Source: an uncultured Methylobacter sp. (GTDB lineage: Bacteria > Pseudomonadota > Gammaproteobacteria > Methylococcales > Methylomonadaceae). Taken from it: DNA of 10,182 nt. Under the pieces are notes generated by a model that ran no database searches, was not told the DNA's origin, and was given only the letters and a program-made list of their open reading frames with translations. Position numbers and translations under genes: made by a program. Position 1 is the stretch's first letter. Each line of letters opens with the position of its first letter. The stretch covers positions 1 to 10,182 of the forward strand of contig CAIKYI010000558.1 of NCBI GenBank assembly GCA_903831545.1, in the 5' to 3' direction. Positions 1-5,528 of the stretch are shown here, piece after piece.

Positions 1-1
1 A

Positions 2-163
2 ACTTGTTCGGTATCTCAATGGGAAGCCGTATTTAAAGAGATAGGTGTTTCATCTAGCGATACAGAACGGTTTGCTTGCACAATGAGCAGCGCCAAAGAA
101 AGGCTTTTACTTAAAGAGGATGGTGTCGACGATGATGATTTGCATAAGAAATTTGAGTGGTGA
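2..163 (+). CDS. 3' end of an unrecognised gene (5' end outside window)
   Basis: An open frame enters from the left edge and ends at a TGA at 161-163, leaving 53 C-terminal residues. The visible tail reads TCSVSQWEAVFKEIGVSSSD at its start and ends in an acidic stretch with four consecutive Asp residues before LHKKFEW. No motif in it is diagnostic. The W-x-x-V-F-x-E-I-G-V pattern faintly recalls the helical C-terminus of HipA-type proteins, but that is too weak for a call. A hairpin with a T-rich tail lies about 40 nt after the stop, which supports a real gene end here. An internal ATG exists at 89, but the frame is open to the window edge, so the true start is probably upstream. Confidence 0.5.
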   Translation, partial: TCSVSQWEAVFKEIGVSSSDTERFACTMSSAKERLLLKEDGVDDDDLHKKFEW

Positions 164-203
164 AACTGCTATTCAAAATAAAGGATGTCCTTGTACTTAA
201 TAG

Positions 204-238
204 GCGCTTGAGCCAATCCCAAGCGCATTTCTGTTTTT
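204..238 (+). terminator. Probable intrinsic terminator after the partial gene
   Basis: GCGCTTG (204-210) and CAAGCGC (220-226) form a perfect 7-bp stem around a 9-nt loop. It is followed by ATTTCTGTTTTT (227-238). The position, about 40 nt after the stop at 163, fits Rho-independent termination of the incoming gene. The T tract is interrupted, so strength is uncertain. Confidence 0.5.
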
Positions 239-653
239 GTGGTGATTTTACTTTCATTAAAATAATGACCTATGAATTACTTAATTTTCATATTATACAA
301 TTGATTTATAAATATTATTTAATTAAATTGAGTATTGAATTGCAGGATTTAGGGATGATCTTATTGCCGAATAAAATCAGTCCACGGTTTTGAAAAATAA
401 AGATTAGAGAGATTTTTTAAAGCACATAAAACAACGATCAATTTGTCGTCATATCAAAATATGATTAATCCTTTTCTGTACTGAAATAAAAAATGATTTA
501 AGTAAAATTTAAACTAAATCAATAACACCAGGATTTGATCAACCGAACTATAAAAAATTTACAGTATCATATAGTATTATTTCATTTCTCTAGGTTCATG
601 TTCTGCCAATATGCATCCAGACAAGATATTCGGATCATTACCATTCATTGAAC
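239..653. other. AT-rich intergenic stretch, no convincing gene
   Basis: This stretch is strongly AT-rich and no reading frame in it looks like a protein. A 78-codon frame running 157-393 has low-complexity Leu/Ile/Tyr content and no recognisable domain, so it is left out. Two short dyads are visible: TCATAT-CAAA-ATATGA at 449-464, and a degenerate copy of the window's GTATGA/TCATAC-type element at 564-580. The stretch may hold upstream control sequence for the toxin-antitoxin operon that follows. Confidence 0.5.
564..580. repeat. Degenerate copy of the AT-rich palindromic element (site 1)
   Basis: The sequence GTATCATATAGTATTAT is related to the better copies near 1580 and 4130, which share the order TATCAT, ATATAGTAT. 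It is the left-most copy and lies about 75 bp before the operator of the toxin-antitoxin operon. The copy is imperfect and the DNA here is AT-rich, so chance resemblance is possible. Confidence 0.35.
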
Positions 654-678
654 AATGTGTTGACACTTGCAACACATT
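654..678. promoter_or_regulatory. Inverted-repeat operator over the toxin-antitoxin promoter
   Basis: AATGTGTTG (654-662) and CAACACATT (670-678) are perfect 9-bp inverted arms separated by 7 nt. A consensus -35 hexamer, TTGACA, lies at 660-665 inside the dyad. No strong -10 is visible at the right distance; TAATTT at 683-688 is the best 17-bp-spaced candidate and is weak. Ribbon-helix-helix antitoxins of this kind usually repress their own operon by binding such dyads, so this is the likely autoregulation site. The binding is inferred. Confidence 0.6.
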
Positions 679-723
679 AAGCTAATTTTTATCAATATTT
701 TTTATTTGAATAAGCATCTAATT

Positions 724-1005
724 ATGCAAACAACCGCTGAAGTAAATATACACTTGCGTGCCCGTGCGCATGACAAATTGCTCATTGACCAGGCAGTTGA
801 ATTGCTGGGCTCAAACCGTTCACAATTCATGATGGCCTCGGCTCTCAAAGAAGCTAAAAATGTAATTCTTGAGCAAACGTCAATTTATGTGGATAACCAA
901 ACCTTTCAAAATGTTCTGAGCTTGTTAGATACACCGGCAACAACAGAACAACTTGAAGGTTTACAGCGCTTAAATACTGTCAAAGCTCCTTGGTCGCATG
1001 AATAA
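724..1005 (+). CDS. DUF1778/TacA-like ribbon-helix-helix antitoxin
   Basis: A 93-residue protein of the DUF1778 (TacA-like) antitoxin family, partner of GNAT acetyltransferase toxins. Residues about 5-50 (VNIHLRARAHDKLLIDQA through NRSQFMMASALKEAKNVIL) match the family's N-terminal DNA-binding beta-strand and helices. The rest (about 55-93), ending LNTVKAPW, corresponds to the tail that neutralises the toxin. The frame extends upstream to 667, but the ATG at 724 gives the family's usual N-terminus, and the extra upstream residues are AT-rich and run into the operator region. The Shine-Dalgarno sequence is weak. The gene overlaps the toxin start by 8 nt, so translation is probably coupled. Expected role: neutralise the toxin and repress the operon through the dyad at 654-678. 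Confidence 0.88.
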   Translation: MQTTAEVNIHLRARAHDKLLIDQAVELLGSNRSQFMMASALKEAKNVILEQTSIYVDNQTFQNVLSLLDTPATTEQLEGLQRLNTVKAPWSHE

Positions 1006-1510
1006 AAAAACGGAATTTAGCGCACCGATTTATTTAACCGATGCGCATAAGACAGACGGTTTTCAATCTGGCGAGGAGGCCTTAGATACCTGGTTACAGG
1101 ATCGTGCGCTGGATAACATGAAAATTGGGGCAAGCAGAACTTATGTTGTTTGCCCAACTGCTACGCTTAAAATTATCGGATATTATGCTCTGTGTATGGG
1201 ACAGATTTTGAATGAGGATGTTACCGGGTCTATGCGACGCAATATGCCCAGACAGATTCCAACGGTCATTCTTGGCCGTCTTGCCATTGATAAACAATGG
1301 CAAGGAAAAGGCTTGGGCAAAGCACTTCTTCTAGATGCCGTTCAAAGGTCTGTACGGGCGGCAAAGGAAATATCGGCACGTCTTCTGGTTGTTCACGCAC
1401 TTTCCAAAGAAGCCGAGGCTTTTTATCTGCACCATGGATTTATTCGATTACCTATCGATGCACCGACTTACGCCATTGATCTCGTTAAGTTTGCCAGCCT
1501 TGTTGAATAG
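998..1510 (+). CDS. GNAT-family acetyltransferase toxin (TacT/AtaT-like)
   Basis: A 170-residue GCN5-related N-acetyltransferase of the type II toxin class that acetylates the amino group of charged tRNAs and blocks translation. Visible family features, in order: LDTWLQDRA (about 29-37), SRTYVV (46-51), GYYAL (61-65), VILGRLAIDKQWQGKGLG (90-107) with the acetyl-CoA-binding Q-G-K-G-L-G loop, and AFYLHHGF (141-148). Tyr143 in the last motif is the expected catalytic tyrosine. All these elements are present and the length is normal, so the toxin looks intact. It overlaps the antitoxin frame by 8 nt. The acetyl acceptor (which tRNA) cannot be read from the sequence. No clear terminator follows; a palindromic element starts 45 nt after the stop. 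Confidence 0.88.
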   Translation: MNKKTEFSAPIYLTDAHKTDGFQSGEEALDTWLQDRALDNMKIGASRTYVVCPTATLKIIGYYALCMGQILNEDVTGSMRRNMPRQIPTVILGRLAIDKQWQGKGLGKALLLDAVQRSVRAAKEISARLLVVHALSKEAEAFYLHHGFIRLPIDAPTYAIDLVKFASLVE

Positions 1511-1554
1511 TTAAATTACAAAACCAACAGCCCTGCTCTTTATAAAATAATTAC

Positions 1555-1590
1555 ATGATATTATATAGTATGATTTCATATCATACTATA
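1555..1590. repeat. AT-rich palindromic element (site 2)
   Basis: TATAGTATGA (1564-1573) and TCATACTATA (1581-1590) are perfect 10-bp inverted arms around a 7-nt centre. This is the GTATGA-N7-TCATAC form of the element. It lies between the toxin gene and the decayed gene on the opposite strand, and the last stop codon of that pseudogene (TAG, read at 1588-1586) falls inside the right arm. It may act as an operator or centromere site, or be a junction left by recombination. Confidence 0.75.
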
Positions 1591-2311
1591 GCTCTATTGC
1601 ACCACCAACTGCCCGCACCCCCCAAATAACAAATCCGTCTACCACTCCGTTTGTGGATCTGTAAGGTTTGGCATTGACTAGGGACTGTAATGAACCGTTG
1701 AGGATGTTTAAGGCTTGCTGGGATTTGGCATTAATAAATAAGCCTATCCTGGATTGGCCGACACAGCAGTGCCCTGGCAATCAGCGCTGCGGGTAGGTTT
1801 TTACACGAAACCCTAGCGCAGTTAACAAGCCTACTACGAAGGCTCGCCCACGGGGAAATTTCTAGGCTATCCGTTTCAAGATATGTAGCGCACCCAACAA
1901 CTCTAAAACTATCGTGTCACTGCCCTGCACTGCACCAGATTCATGGCCATCCATAAATCCCGATATATGGGATTATCTGTCGCCGCATCAATTGCAACGA
2001 CCTTGTTGTTTGAGTTCGGCAAAGCCTTTTAACAATTGCCGGTAAGCCGGGAAGTCAATTTCCGGCCACAGCTGTATGTCCTCGACAGATGCCCTGCCCT
2101 GCATGAACTGATCAAGTATTGGCTGTTGATCGCTCGCAATCTCCAGGTCTTTAAAAAATACGGTGGACTCTTGTTGTTTGTGAGTCTCGCCGATAATCGT
2201 TATGGTATCCGGCTTTAGCTGTTCAAGGATGGGATCGTAAACAGCAGGAAGCGTCGGGGCTGGTACCGATAATAGTATGATATTGAATGGTATCATACCA
2301 TATCGAATCAT
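1586..2311 (-). pseudogene. Decayed ChaN/Tiki-like (GETH motif) protein gene
   Basis: The remnant reads from 2311 down to 1586. Frame A (2311-1988) gives LPAVYDPILEQLKPDTITII, then GETHKQQESTVFF, then WPEIDFPAYRQLLKGFAELKQQG. Near 2000 the sense moves to another frame (VVAIDAATDNPIYRDLWMAM, down to a TAG at 1911-1909). It then returns to frame A as VLELLGALHILKRIA, an in-frame TAG, FVVGLLTALGFRVKTYPQR, an in-frame TGA, and LNGSLQSLVNAKPYRSTNGV to the end. The GETH motif and the later G-x-LH motif suit the ChaN-like haem-binding part of the Tiki superfamily; that family call is from memory of motifs. Two compensating frame changes and two stops make it non-functional. The first dozen codons lie in the palindromic element at 2272-2316, so the original 5' end (perhaps a signal peptide) seems lost. 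Confidence 0.78.
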
Positions 2312-2316
2312 ATCAT
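2272..2316. repeat. AT-rich palindromic element (site 3)
   Basis: ATAGTATGA (2272-2280) is followed 12 nt later by TCATAC, and TGGTATCATACCA (2288-2300) is itself a dyad with 6-bp arms and a 1-nt centre. Further TATCGAATCATATCAT half-sites run to about 2316. The stop codon of the ParG-like gene (TGA, read at 2315-2313) lies in the right edge, and the first possible start codon of the ChaN-like remnant is also inside. The element therefore marks the exact junction between two minus-strand genes. Confidence 0.7.
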
Positions 2317-2621
2317 TTTGTCAGCGCTTCAATCTTGCTGTCAATCGCGTCCTGCAACACATCAAGACAAAATTTCTGCATGCTGTCCGGGGTATGTTCG
2401 GCGATATATTTCAGCTTTAACAAATACGGTTCAGGCAGTCTCAGGTTATACACTTTGGTCACGTCTTCGCGTACCCCCTGCTCTTCCCAGGGAAAGGTGC
2501 TGTCCTGTTTCGCGGGGGCGGCTTCGACGGTTCGTTCATTGGCTCCGGCAATAAAGGCATCAATTTCCTCGGCCGTTTTTTTCCCGTTTTTTCCGGGCAA
2601 GCGGCTTTTCATGTTACTCAT
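2313..2621 (-). CDS. ParG-like ribbon-helix-helix centromere-binding protein
   Basis: A 102-residue protein placed directly after a ParA-type ATPase, as ParG follows ParF. Residues 1-50 are polar and look flexible (lysine/arginine-rich at first, then Pro/Glu-rich). Residues about 56-98 look like one ribbon-helix-helix unit: strand KVYNLRLP, helix EPYLLKLKYIAEH, then helix SMQKFCLDVLQDAI. This matches ParG-type partners, which dimerise, bind the centromere, repress the operon and stimulate the ATPase through the flexible N-terminus. The ATG at 2621 has AGAGG 9 nt upstream and overlaps the ATPase stop by 8 nt (ATGAGTAA), implying coupled translation. A second ATG three codons on is possible. 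The stop lies in palindromic site 3. The role rests on context plus fold; the sequence is not close to any ParG I could name. Confidence 0.75.
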   Translation of the reverse strand: MSNMKSRLPGKNGKKTAEEIDAFIAGANERTVEAAPAKQDSTFPWEEQGVREDVTKVYNLRLPEPYLLKLKYIAEHTPDSMQKFCLDVLQDAIDSKIEALTK

Positions 2622-3261
2622 CGCTAAATACCTCTTTATATAAGGTTTCCATTTCTTCTACGGCTTTTGCGTCTCTGGGTTTTAATTCGCTTACGCCCAA
2701 ACCGCTGCTGGCGGCTTTTCGATAGGCGATGCGATCTTTGATGCCGGTAGGGCTTAAGCTCAGATTGGTAAAGTCATTTAAAATTTCAACGGTATCATCG
2801 GATTCATGCACCGAAGGATTGGTAGACGAGCGGCTGATAATAACCCAGGCTTGCAAGTCGGGATTAAACGCTTTCGCGGTTTCGACCAGTTCGTCCATCT
2901 GGTTTAGCGTCCAGATATCAAACTGGCTGGGCTGGATGGGAATATAAGCTTTGTGCGCCACGACCATGGCCGATCTTAATTCAACCGAATCGCGACCGCC
3001 GGCATCGATGATGATGTCTTCATAACGGGTGGCCAGATCTTTAACTTCCGCCGGCAAGCCTTTACCGAATTTCTGCACGCAGGCAACCCGTGGCGTTATA
3101 TCCATTTCATCGCGGCTTTGCGCCCAATAGTTGGCGCTGCCCTGCGGGTCGGTATCTATCATTAACACGTCACGACCTGACAAAGCCCGCATGGCCGCCA
3201 GATTAGTCGCTATCGTGGTTTTTCCGGTGCCGCCTTTTTCGCCGCCAATTAAAACAATCAT
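2614..3261 (-). CDS. ParA/ParF-family partition ATPase
   Basis: A 215-residue P-loop ATPase of the ParA/MinD superfamily, in the short ParF-like class without an N-terminal DNA-binding domain. Visible motifs: deviant Walker A EKGGTGKTT (8-16) with signature Lys9 and Lys14; Walker A' VLMIDTDPQGS (32-42); and Walker B DIIIDAGG (82-89). These ATPases bind the nucleoid non-specifically when loaded with ATP and move cargo DNA through the centromere-binding partner. The length is close to ParF (about 206), and no part seems missing. The start at 3261 gives the usual N-terminus MIVLIGGEKGG; the Shine-Dalgarno sequence is weak (GAG about 10 nt away). Just upstream are a possible -10 (TATAAC, read at 3282-3277) and palindromic site 4, where a centromere/operator would be expected. 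It suggests that the region is, or came from, a low-copy replicon. Confidence 0.92.
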   Translation of the reverse strand: MIVLIGGEKGGTGKTTIATNLAAMRALSGRDVLMIDTDPQGSANYWAQSRDEMDITPRVACVQKFGKGLPAEVKDLATRYEDIIIDAGGRDSVELRSAMVVAHKAYIPIQPSQFDIWTLNQMDELVETAKAFNPDLQAWVIISRSSTNPSVHESDDTVEILNDFTNLSLSPTGIKDRIAYRKAASSGLGVSELKPRDAKAVEEMETLYKEVFSDE

Positions 3262-3276
3262 AGTAGGTCATCTCAT

Positions 3277-3310
3277 GTTATATCGTATGGTATGAAATCA
3301 TATCATACTA
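3277..3310. promoter_or_regulatory. Palindromic element (site 4), likely operator/centromere of the partition operon
   Basis: The element contains TATGAAATCATATCATAC (3291-3308), an N7-spaced pair of GTATGA/TCATAC half-sites, with an extra half-site CGTATGG just to the left (3284-3290). The 22 bp at 3289-3310 recur exactly at 3524-3545. It covers the 30 bp upstream of a candidate -10 (TATAAC on the minus strand, 3282-3277), with the ATPase start at 3261. The site and position are right for ParG-type autorepression and for a parH-like centromere. Protein binding is inferred. Confidence 0.65.
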
Positions 3311-3442
3311 ATGTTAAGTTTTTTGGTTATCGGATAAGGACATGCTGTCCGGTCAAGTCAGCAGGTCTTTTTTTCGGTTACTAAGCTCCGGCTTGAAAAC
3401 CTTTTTTGTGCATGTTGCGACAGCTATCAGCTTAAAGCGTGG

Positions 3443-3484
3443 GGGGTGCAAGCTCTGCTTGCGAGCAGGCGAAGCCTGCACTCC
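3443..3484. repeat. Cloverleaf-like double hairpin
   Basis: Two perfect 6-bp hairpins stand side by side: GCAAGC-TCT-GCTTGC (3448-3462) and GCAGGC-GAA-GCCTGC (3465-3479). An outer stem pairs 3443-3447 with 3480-3484 (one wobble pair). It is GC-rich in an AT-rich setting between the ATPase gene and the next module. It resembles small dispersed palindromic repeats (REP/BIME-like) found between genes in many gammaproteobacteria. No T tract follows on either strand, so it is not a simple terminator. Confidence 0.55.
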
Positions 3485-3523
3485 GAGTCTCTGGTACAGG
3501 AAGCTTGGGAACCGGAAACACGC

Positions 3524-3551
3524 GGTATGAAATCATATCATACTATATCAT
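3524..3551. repeat. AT-rich palindromic element (site 5)
   Basis: The first 22 bp (3524-3545) are identical to 3289-3310, with core TATGAAATCATATCATAC, and are followed by TATCATG. The stop codon of the minus-strand gene ending at 3548 (TGA, read at 3550-3548) lies inside it. Together with site 4 it brackets a 213-bp segment that holds the cloverleaf repeat but no gene. Confidence 0.75.
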
Positions 3552-3769
3552 GCCGCTTTGTCGCTATGGCCGTACAGATTACCAAACAGTCTGGTCACAA
3601 TGAAGATCATGGTTCGCGTGGTTTTGATCGCCGGAATCCGGCTGGGATCTTCTGCGGCGAAATCGTCAATCGCGGCATTCATAAACTCGACCAGACCCAT
3701 TTGCGGATTGTCCTTGATTACCCGGTTAACAAACCGATCCTGAAGTTTTGATTTTATTTTTTCGTCCAT
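3548..3769 (-). CDS. Hypothetical protein, second gene of a two-gene unit
   Basis: A 73-residue protein starting MDEKIKSKLQDRFVNRVIKD and ending FGNLYGHSDKAA. The composition is that of a small soluble, probably helical protein, with mixed charge in the first half and a more hydrophobic TMIFIVTRLFGNLYG segment near the end. I do not recognise the family. An open frame reaches 4042, but that extension is only the shadow of the upstream gene; the ATG at 3769 comes 10 nt after that gene's stop (3782-3780). Its stop codon is supplied by palindromic site 5. The tight spacing indicates one transcript with the 105-residue gene, and the location beside the partition cassette suggests a replicon-maintenance or accessory role, which is only inference. 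Confidence 0.6.
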   Translation of the reverse strand: MDEKIKSKLQDRFVNRVIKDNPQMGLVEFMNAAIDDFAAEDPSRIPAIKTTRTMIFIVTRLFGNLYGHSDKAA

Positions 3770-3779
3770 GTGCGTGTCT

Positions 3780-4097
3780 TTAACCAGCGACTGCAATTCT
3801 AGCGTCCAGGAGCACAGCTTGTTTGTCCAGCCAGTCGTAATCCATGTCAGCTTGAGAGGGCAGGGGACCGAAGGCGTGTTGAAAAACGCACAACACATCG
3901 AAGCAAAGATCCATGAACAGGTAAGCCATGTCTTCATTTTGTTCGGCGATAGCTTGCGGAAATAGGCCGAAAATCGCTTGAGCCAGGGCGGCTTGTTCGA
4001 GTTGGAACTGCTCAATAATTTTTGCACCGAATTCTTCGTCAATGCTCTTTGCGAAGGCGATAGCCTGGTACAGTTCTTGTTCGCTGAGTTCGTGCAT
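3780..4097 (-). CDS. Hypothetical acidic helical protein, first gene of a two-gene unit
   Basis: A 105-residue acidic protein starting MHELSEQELYQAIAFAKSID. It is rich in Ala, Leu, Glu and Gln and probably all-helical. A central stretch, LFPQAIAEQNEDMAYLFMDL, is followed by CFDVLCVFQHAFG with two cysteines at about 65 and 70. It ends with DYDWLDKQAVLLDARIAVAG. I cannot name the family. The frame is open up to 4133, but the ATG at 4097 is preferred because GAGGGAG lies 4 nt upstream of it, whereas the extension would be encoded by palindromic site 6. Site 6 sits right at the promoter position, so expression may be governed by the same factor that binds the other palindromes. The downstream 73-residue gene is co-oriented, 10 nt away. 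Confidence 0.7.
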   Translation of the reverse strand: MHELSEQELYQAIAFAKSIDEEFGAKIIEQFQLEQAALAQAIFGLFPQAIAEQNEDMAYLFMDLCFDVLCVFQHAFGPLPSQADMDYDWLDKQAVLLDARIAVAG

Positions 4098-4109
4098 TGC
4101 TCCCTCTAT

Positions 4110-4146
4110 TAGTATGATATGAATTGGTATCATACTATATCATATT
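4110..4146. repeat. AT-rich palindromic element (site 6)
   Basis: AGTATGATA (4111-4119) and TATCATACT (4128-4136) are perfect 9-bp inverted arms around 8 nt, followed by ATATCATA (4137-4144). The GTATGA and TCATAC cores are 12 nt apart, as in site 3, against 7 nt in sites 2, 4 and 5. It lies directly upstream of the Shine-Dalgarno sequence of the gene starting at 4097 and closes the palindrome-bearing block on the right. Confidence 0.75.
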
Positions 4147-4577
4147 AATTTATGAGGGGGCATCGTGCTGTTGGCGGAGTTAAGTTAGTCATCGTCAGTT
4201 GACGGCCAATTGTGGTCTTTGAGTACTTCGATAAAATAATCGTTTTAAGGACAGCTTATAGTCAGAAAACAGCCGCTCACTTTTTTGCAACGTCCTTGGT
4301 GTTGTCGGCTATCGCCGGGCTAGCAAGCACCGTTTCAGAATTTGACCAAAATGGACTCATAGAAATGATGGCCATCAATTTTTTTTACAAAAAAGGGTAA
4401 AACCATGTTGACTGGAAATGGAGTGGCTCATGTTGCTACAAGCAAATTGTGATCGACATGAGCCGTATTCCTAAAACTTCCTTGCTGTTTCATTCTGAGT
4501 AGCCAAAACAATATGAACTGCAGAAATTGGCTCGTAAATGGGGTTAACGCCAGAACTCTGCAGGCATGACGGCTTGA
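4147..4577. other. Gene-free stretch between the partition block and the exported-protein genes
   Basis: About 430 bp with no convincing gene. A 62-codon plus-strand frame (4212-4400) lacks a Shine-Dalgarno sequence and any recognisable domain, so it is left out. One dyad is visible: GGCTCATGT (4425-4433) and ACATGAGCC (4456-4464), perfect over 9 bp with a 22-nt loop and no T tract. This stretch is where the minus-strand transcript from 4578 would end, but I see no standard terminator. Confidence 0.45.
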
Positions 4578-5432
4578 TTAACTTGGTGGTTTTCGACGTT
4601 GTGCGCTGACTAGGCCTACCAACGCGCTGCCAAATAACCAGATTGAAGTGGGTATGGGTACTGCCGATGTTGTAATATTCAACGAATAACCCGCGAAAGG
4701 AGCAAAGTTAGTGCCTCCAGAATTTCCTCCTAGCAAAATCGTATAGATCTGTCCGGTGTTTGCGTGAAAAGTAATGCCGTCGCTCGAGTTTACGGTTGCA
4801 TCGTGAGTAAGGTAAGTCATACCACTTGCACTGAGAGGGTTATCCGAGTCGAAAGTAGGAGAAATTCGGACCCCATTGATGACGCAACTAGGGCAATTCC
4901 ATTGGCCGTGGCCATTCCAAGTACCCTCTGGCATGCCGGAAAAAATCGATATGCCGAAATTACTCCATGTTTCGGCGCTGCCAACTGGTTGAAGAGCACT
5001 GACCTTGATTGTTACATCGGTAGTGACATTCGCTCTAAATAATCCGACATCGGTATTATGTTCCCATCCTTTTGTGCCGTCGAACCAGGCGCCTTTTGCG
5101 GTGTCAATATCTGCCCAAATACCGTATCTATCATGGGCATCCTGAGATGAAACCGTTAAGGAGTCACCGCCCGTCGTGATTTCAGCAGCCCAGTGCAATT
5201 TGTCATTATTAAAACCGAAGGGAGTTAGTGATGAGGTCCATCCTGCAAAGACGGGGGATTCGTTTGCCCACCCATCAGCACCATGTTTATCGGTGTTAAT
5301 ATTTGAAGCGTATGCATTGACAGTGTTGTAGTAGGTGCTTGACGCCAGTGCGTTTGTGACAACACCCACCGTCAACATCGAACCGGCGATGGTGTTAGTT
5401 ATTGCTAACGCGAGCCTGCTTTGTTTTTTCAT
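4578..5432 (-). CDS. Exported protein with VPxPA/PEP-CTERM-type sorting tag
   Basis: A 284-residue secreted protein. Residues 1-30 form a signal peptide (MKKQSR, then a hydrophobic core, cut after TNALA). The C-terminus from 258, VPIPTSIWLFGSALVGLVSA followed by QRRK, is the tripartite sorting tag of the VPLPA/PEP-CTERM type: short Pro motif, membrane-spanning segment, basic end. Exosortase-type enzymes recognise such tags and move the protein to the outer surface. The body is rich in Thr, Ser, Gly, Asn and Trp with predicted beta structure (WAAEITTGGDSLTVSSQDAH; GIWADIDTAKGAWFD) and has one CxxC pair (Cys180, Cys183). I do not recognise the body domain. GAGG lies 7 nt before the start. It follows a second tagged protein by 96 bp on the same strand. 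No exosortase is in the window. Confidence 0.82.
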   Translation of the reverse strand: MKKQSRLALAITNTIAGSMLTVGVVTNALASSTYYNTVNAYASNINTDKHGADGWANESPVFAGWTSSLTPFGFNNDKLHWAAEITTGGDSLTVSSQDAHDRYGIWADIDTAKGAWFDGTKGWEHNTDVGLFRANVTTDVTIKVSALQPVGSAETWSNFGISIFSGMPEGTWNGHGQWNCPSCVINGVRISPTFDSDNPLSASGMTYLTHDATVNSSDGITFHANTGQIYTILLGGNSGGTNFAPFAGYSLNITTSAVPIPTSIWLFGSALVGLVSAQRRKPPS

Positions 5433-5528
5433 GTTAGTACCTCAATCAGATCAAGACTCTAAGCGCGCTCCATCCACCTGCTGTTTGAGTGGATCAAGCA
5501 CACTGATCATCCAAGCTAAACGGCGAAA

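Noticed and set aside
157-393. Plus-strand frame of 78 codons
   Set aside because: AT-driven composition, no domain, no ribosome-binding site, and it runs through the terminator hairpin of the preceding gene.
1564-1590. Palindromes as XerCD dif or pdif sites
   Set aside because: Length and an arm-centre-arm layout are suggestive, but the arms do not match the dif consensus and spacing varies (7 or 12 nt) between copies.
4212-4400. Plus-strand frame of 62 codons
   Set aside because: No Shine-Dalgarno sequence, no recognisable motif, and the 3' part is a poly-T/poly-A stretch.
5455-5500. ATCCAC/GTGGAT hairpin between the two exported-protein genes
   Set aside because: Only a short stem and no T tract on either strand, so it cannot be supported as a terminator.
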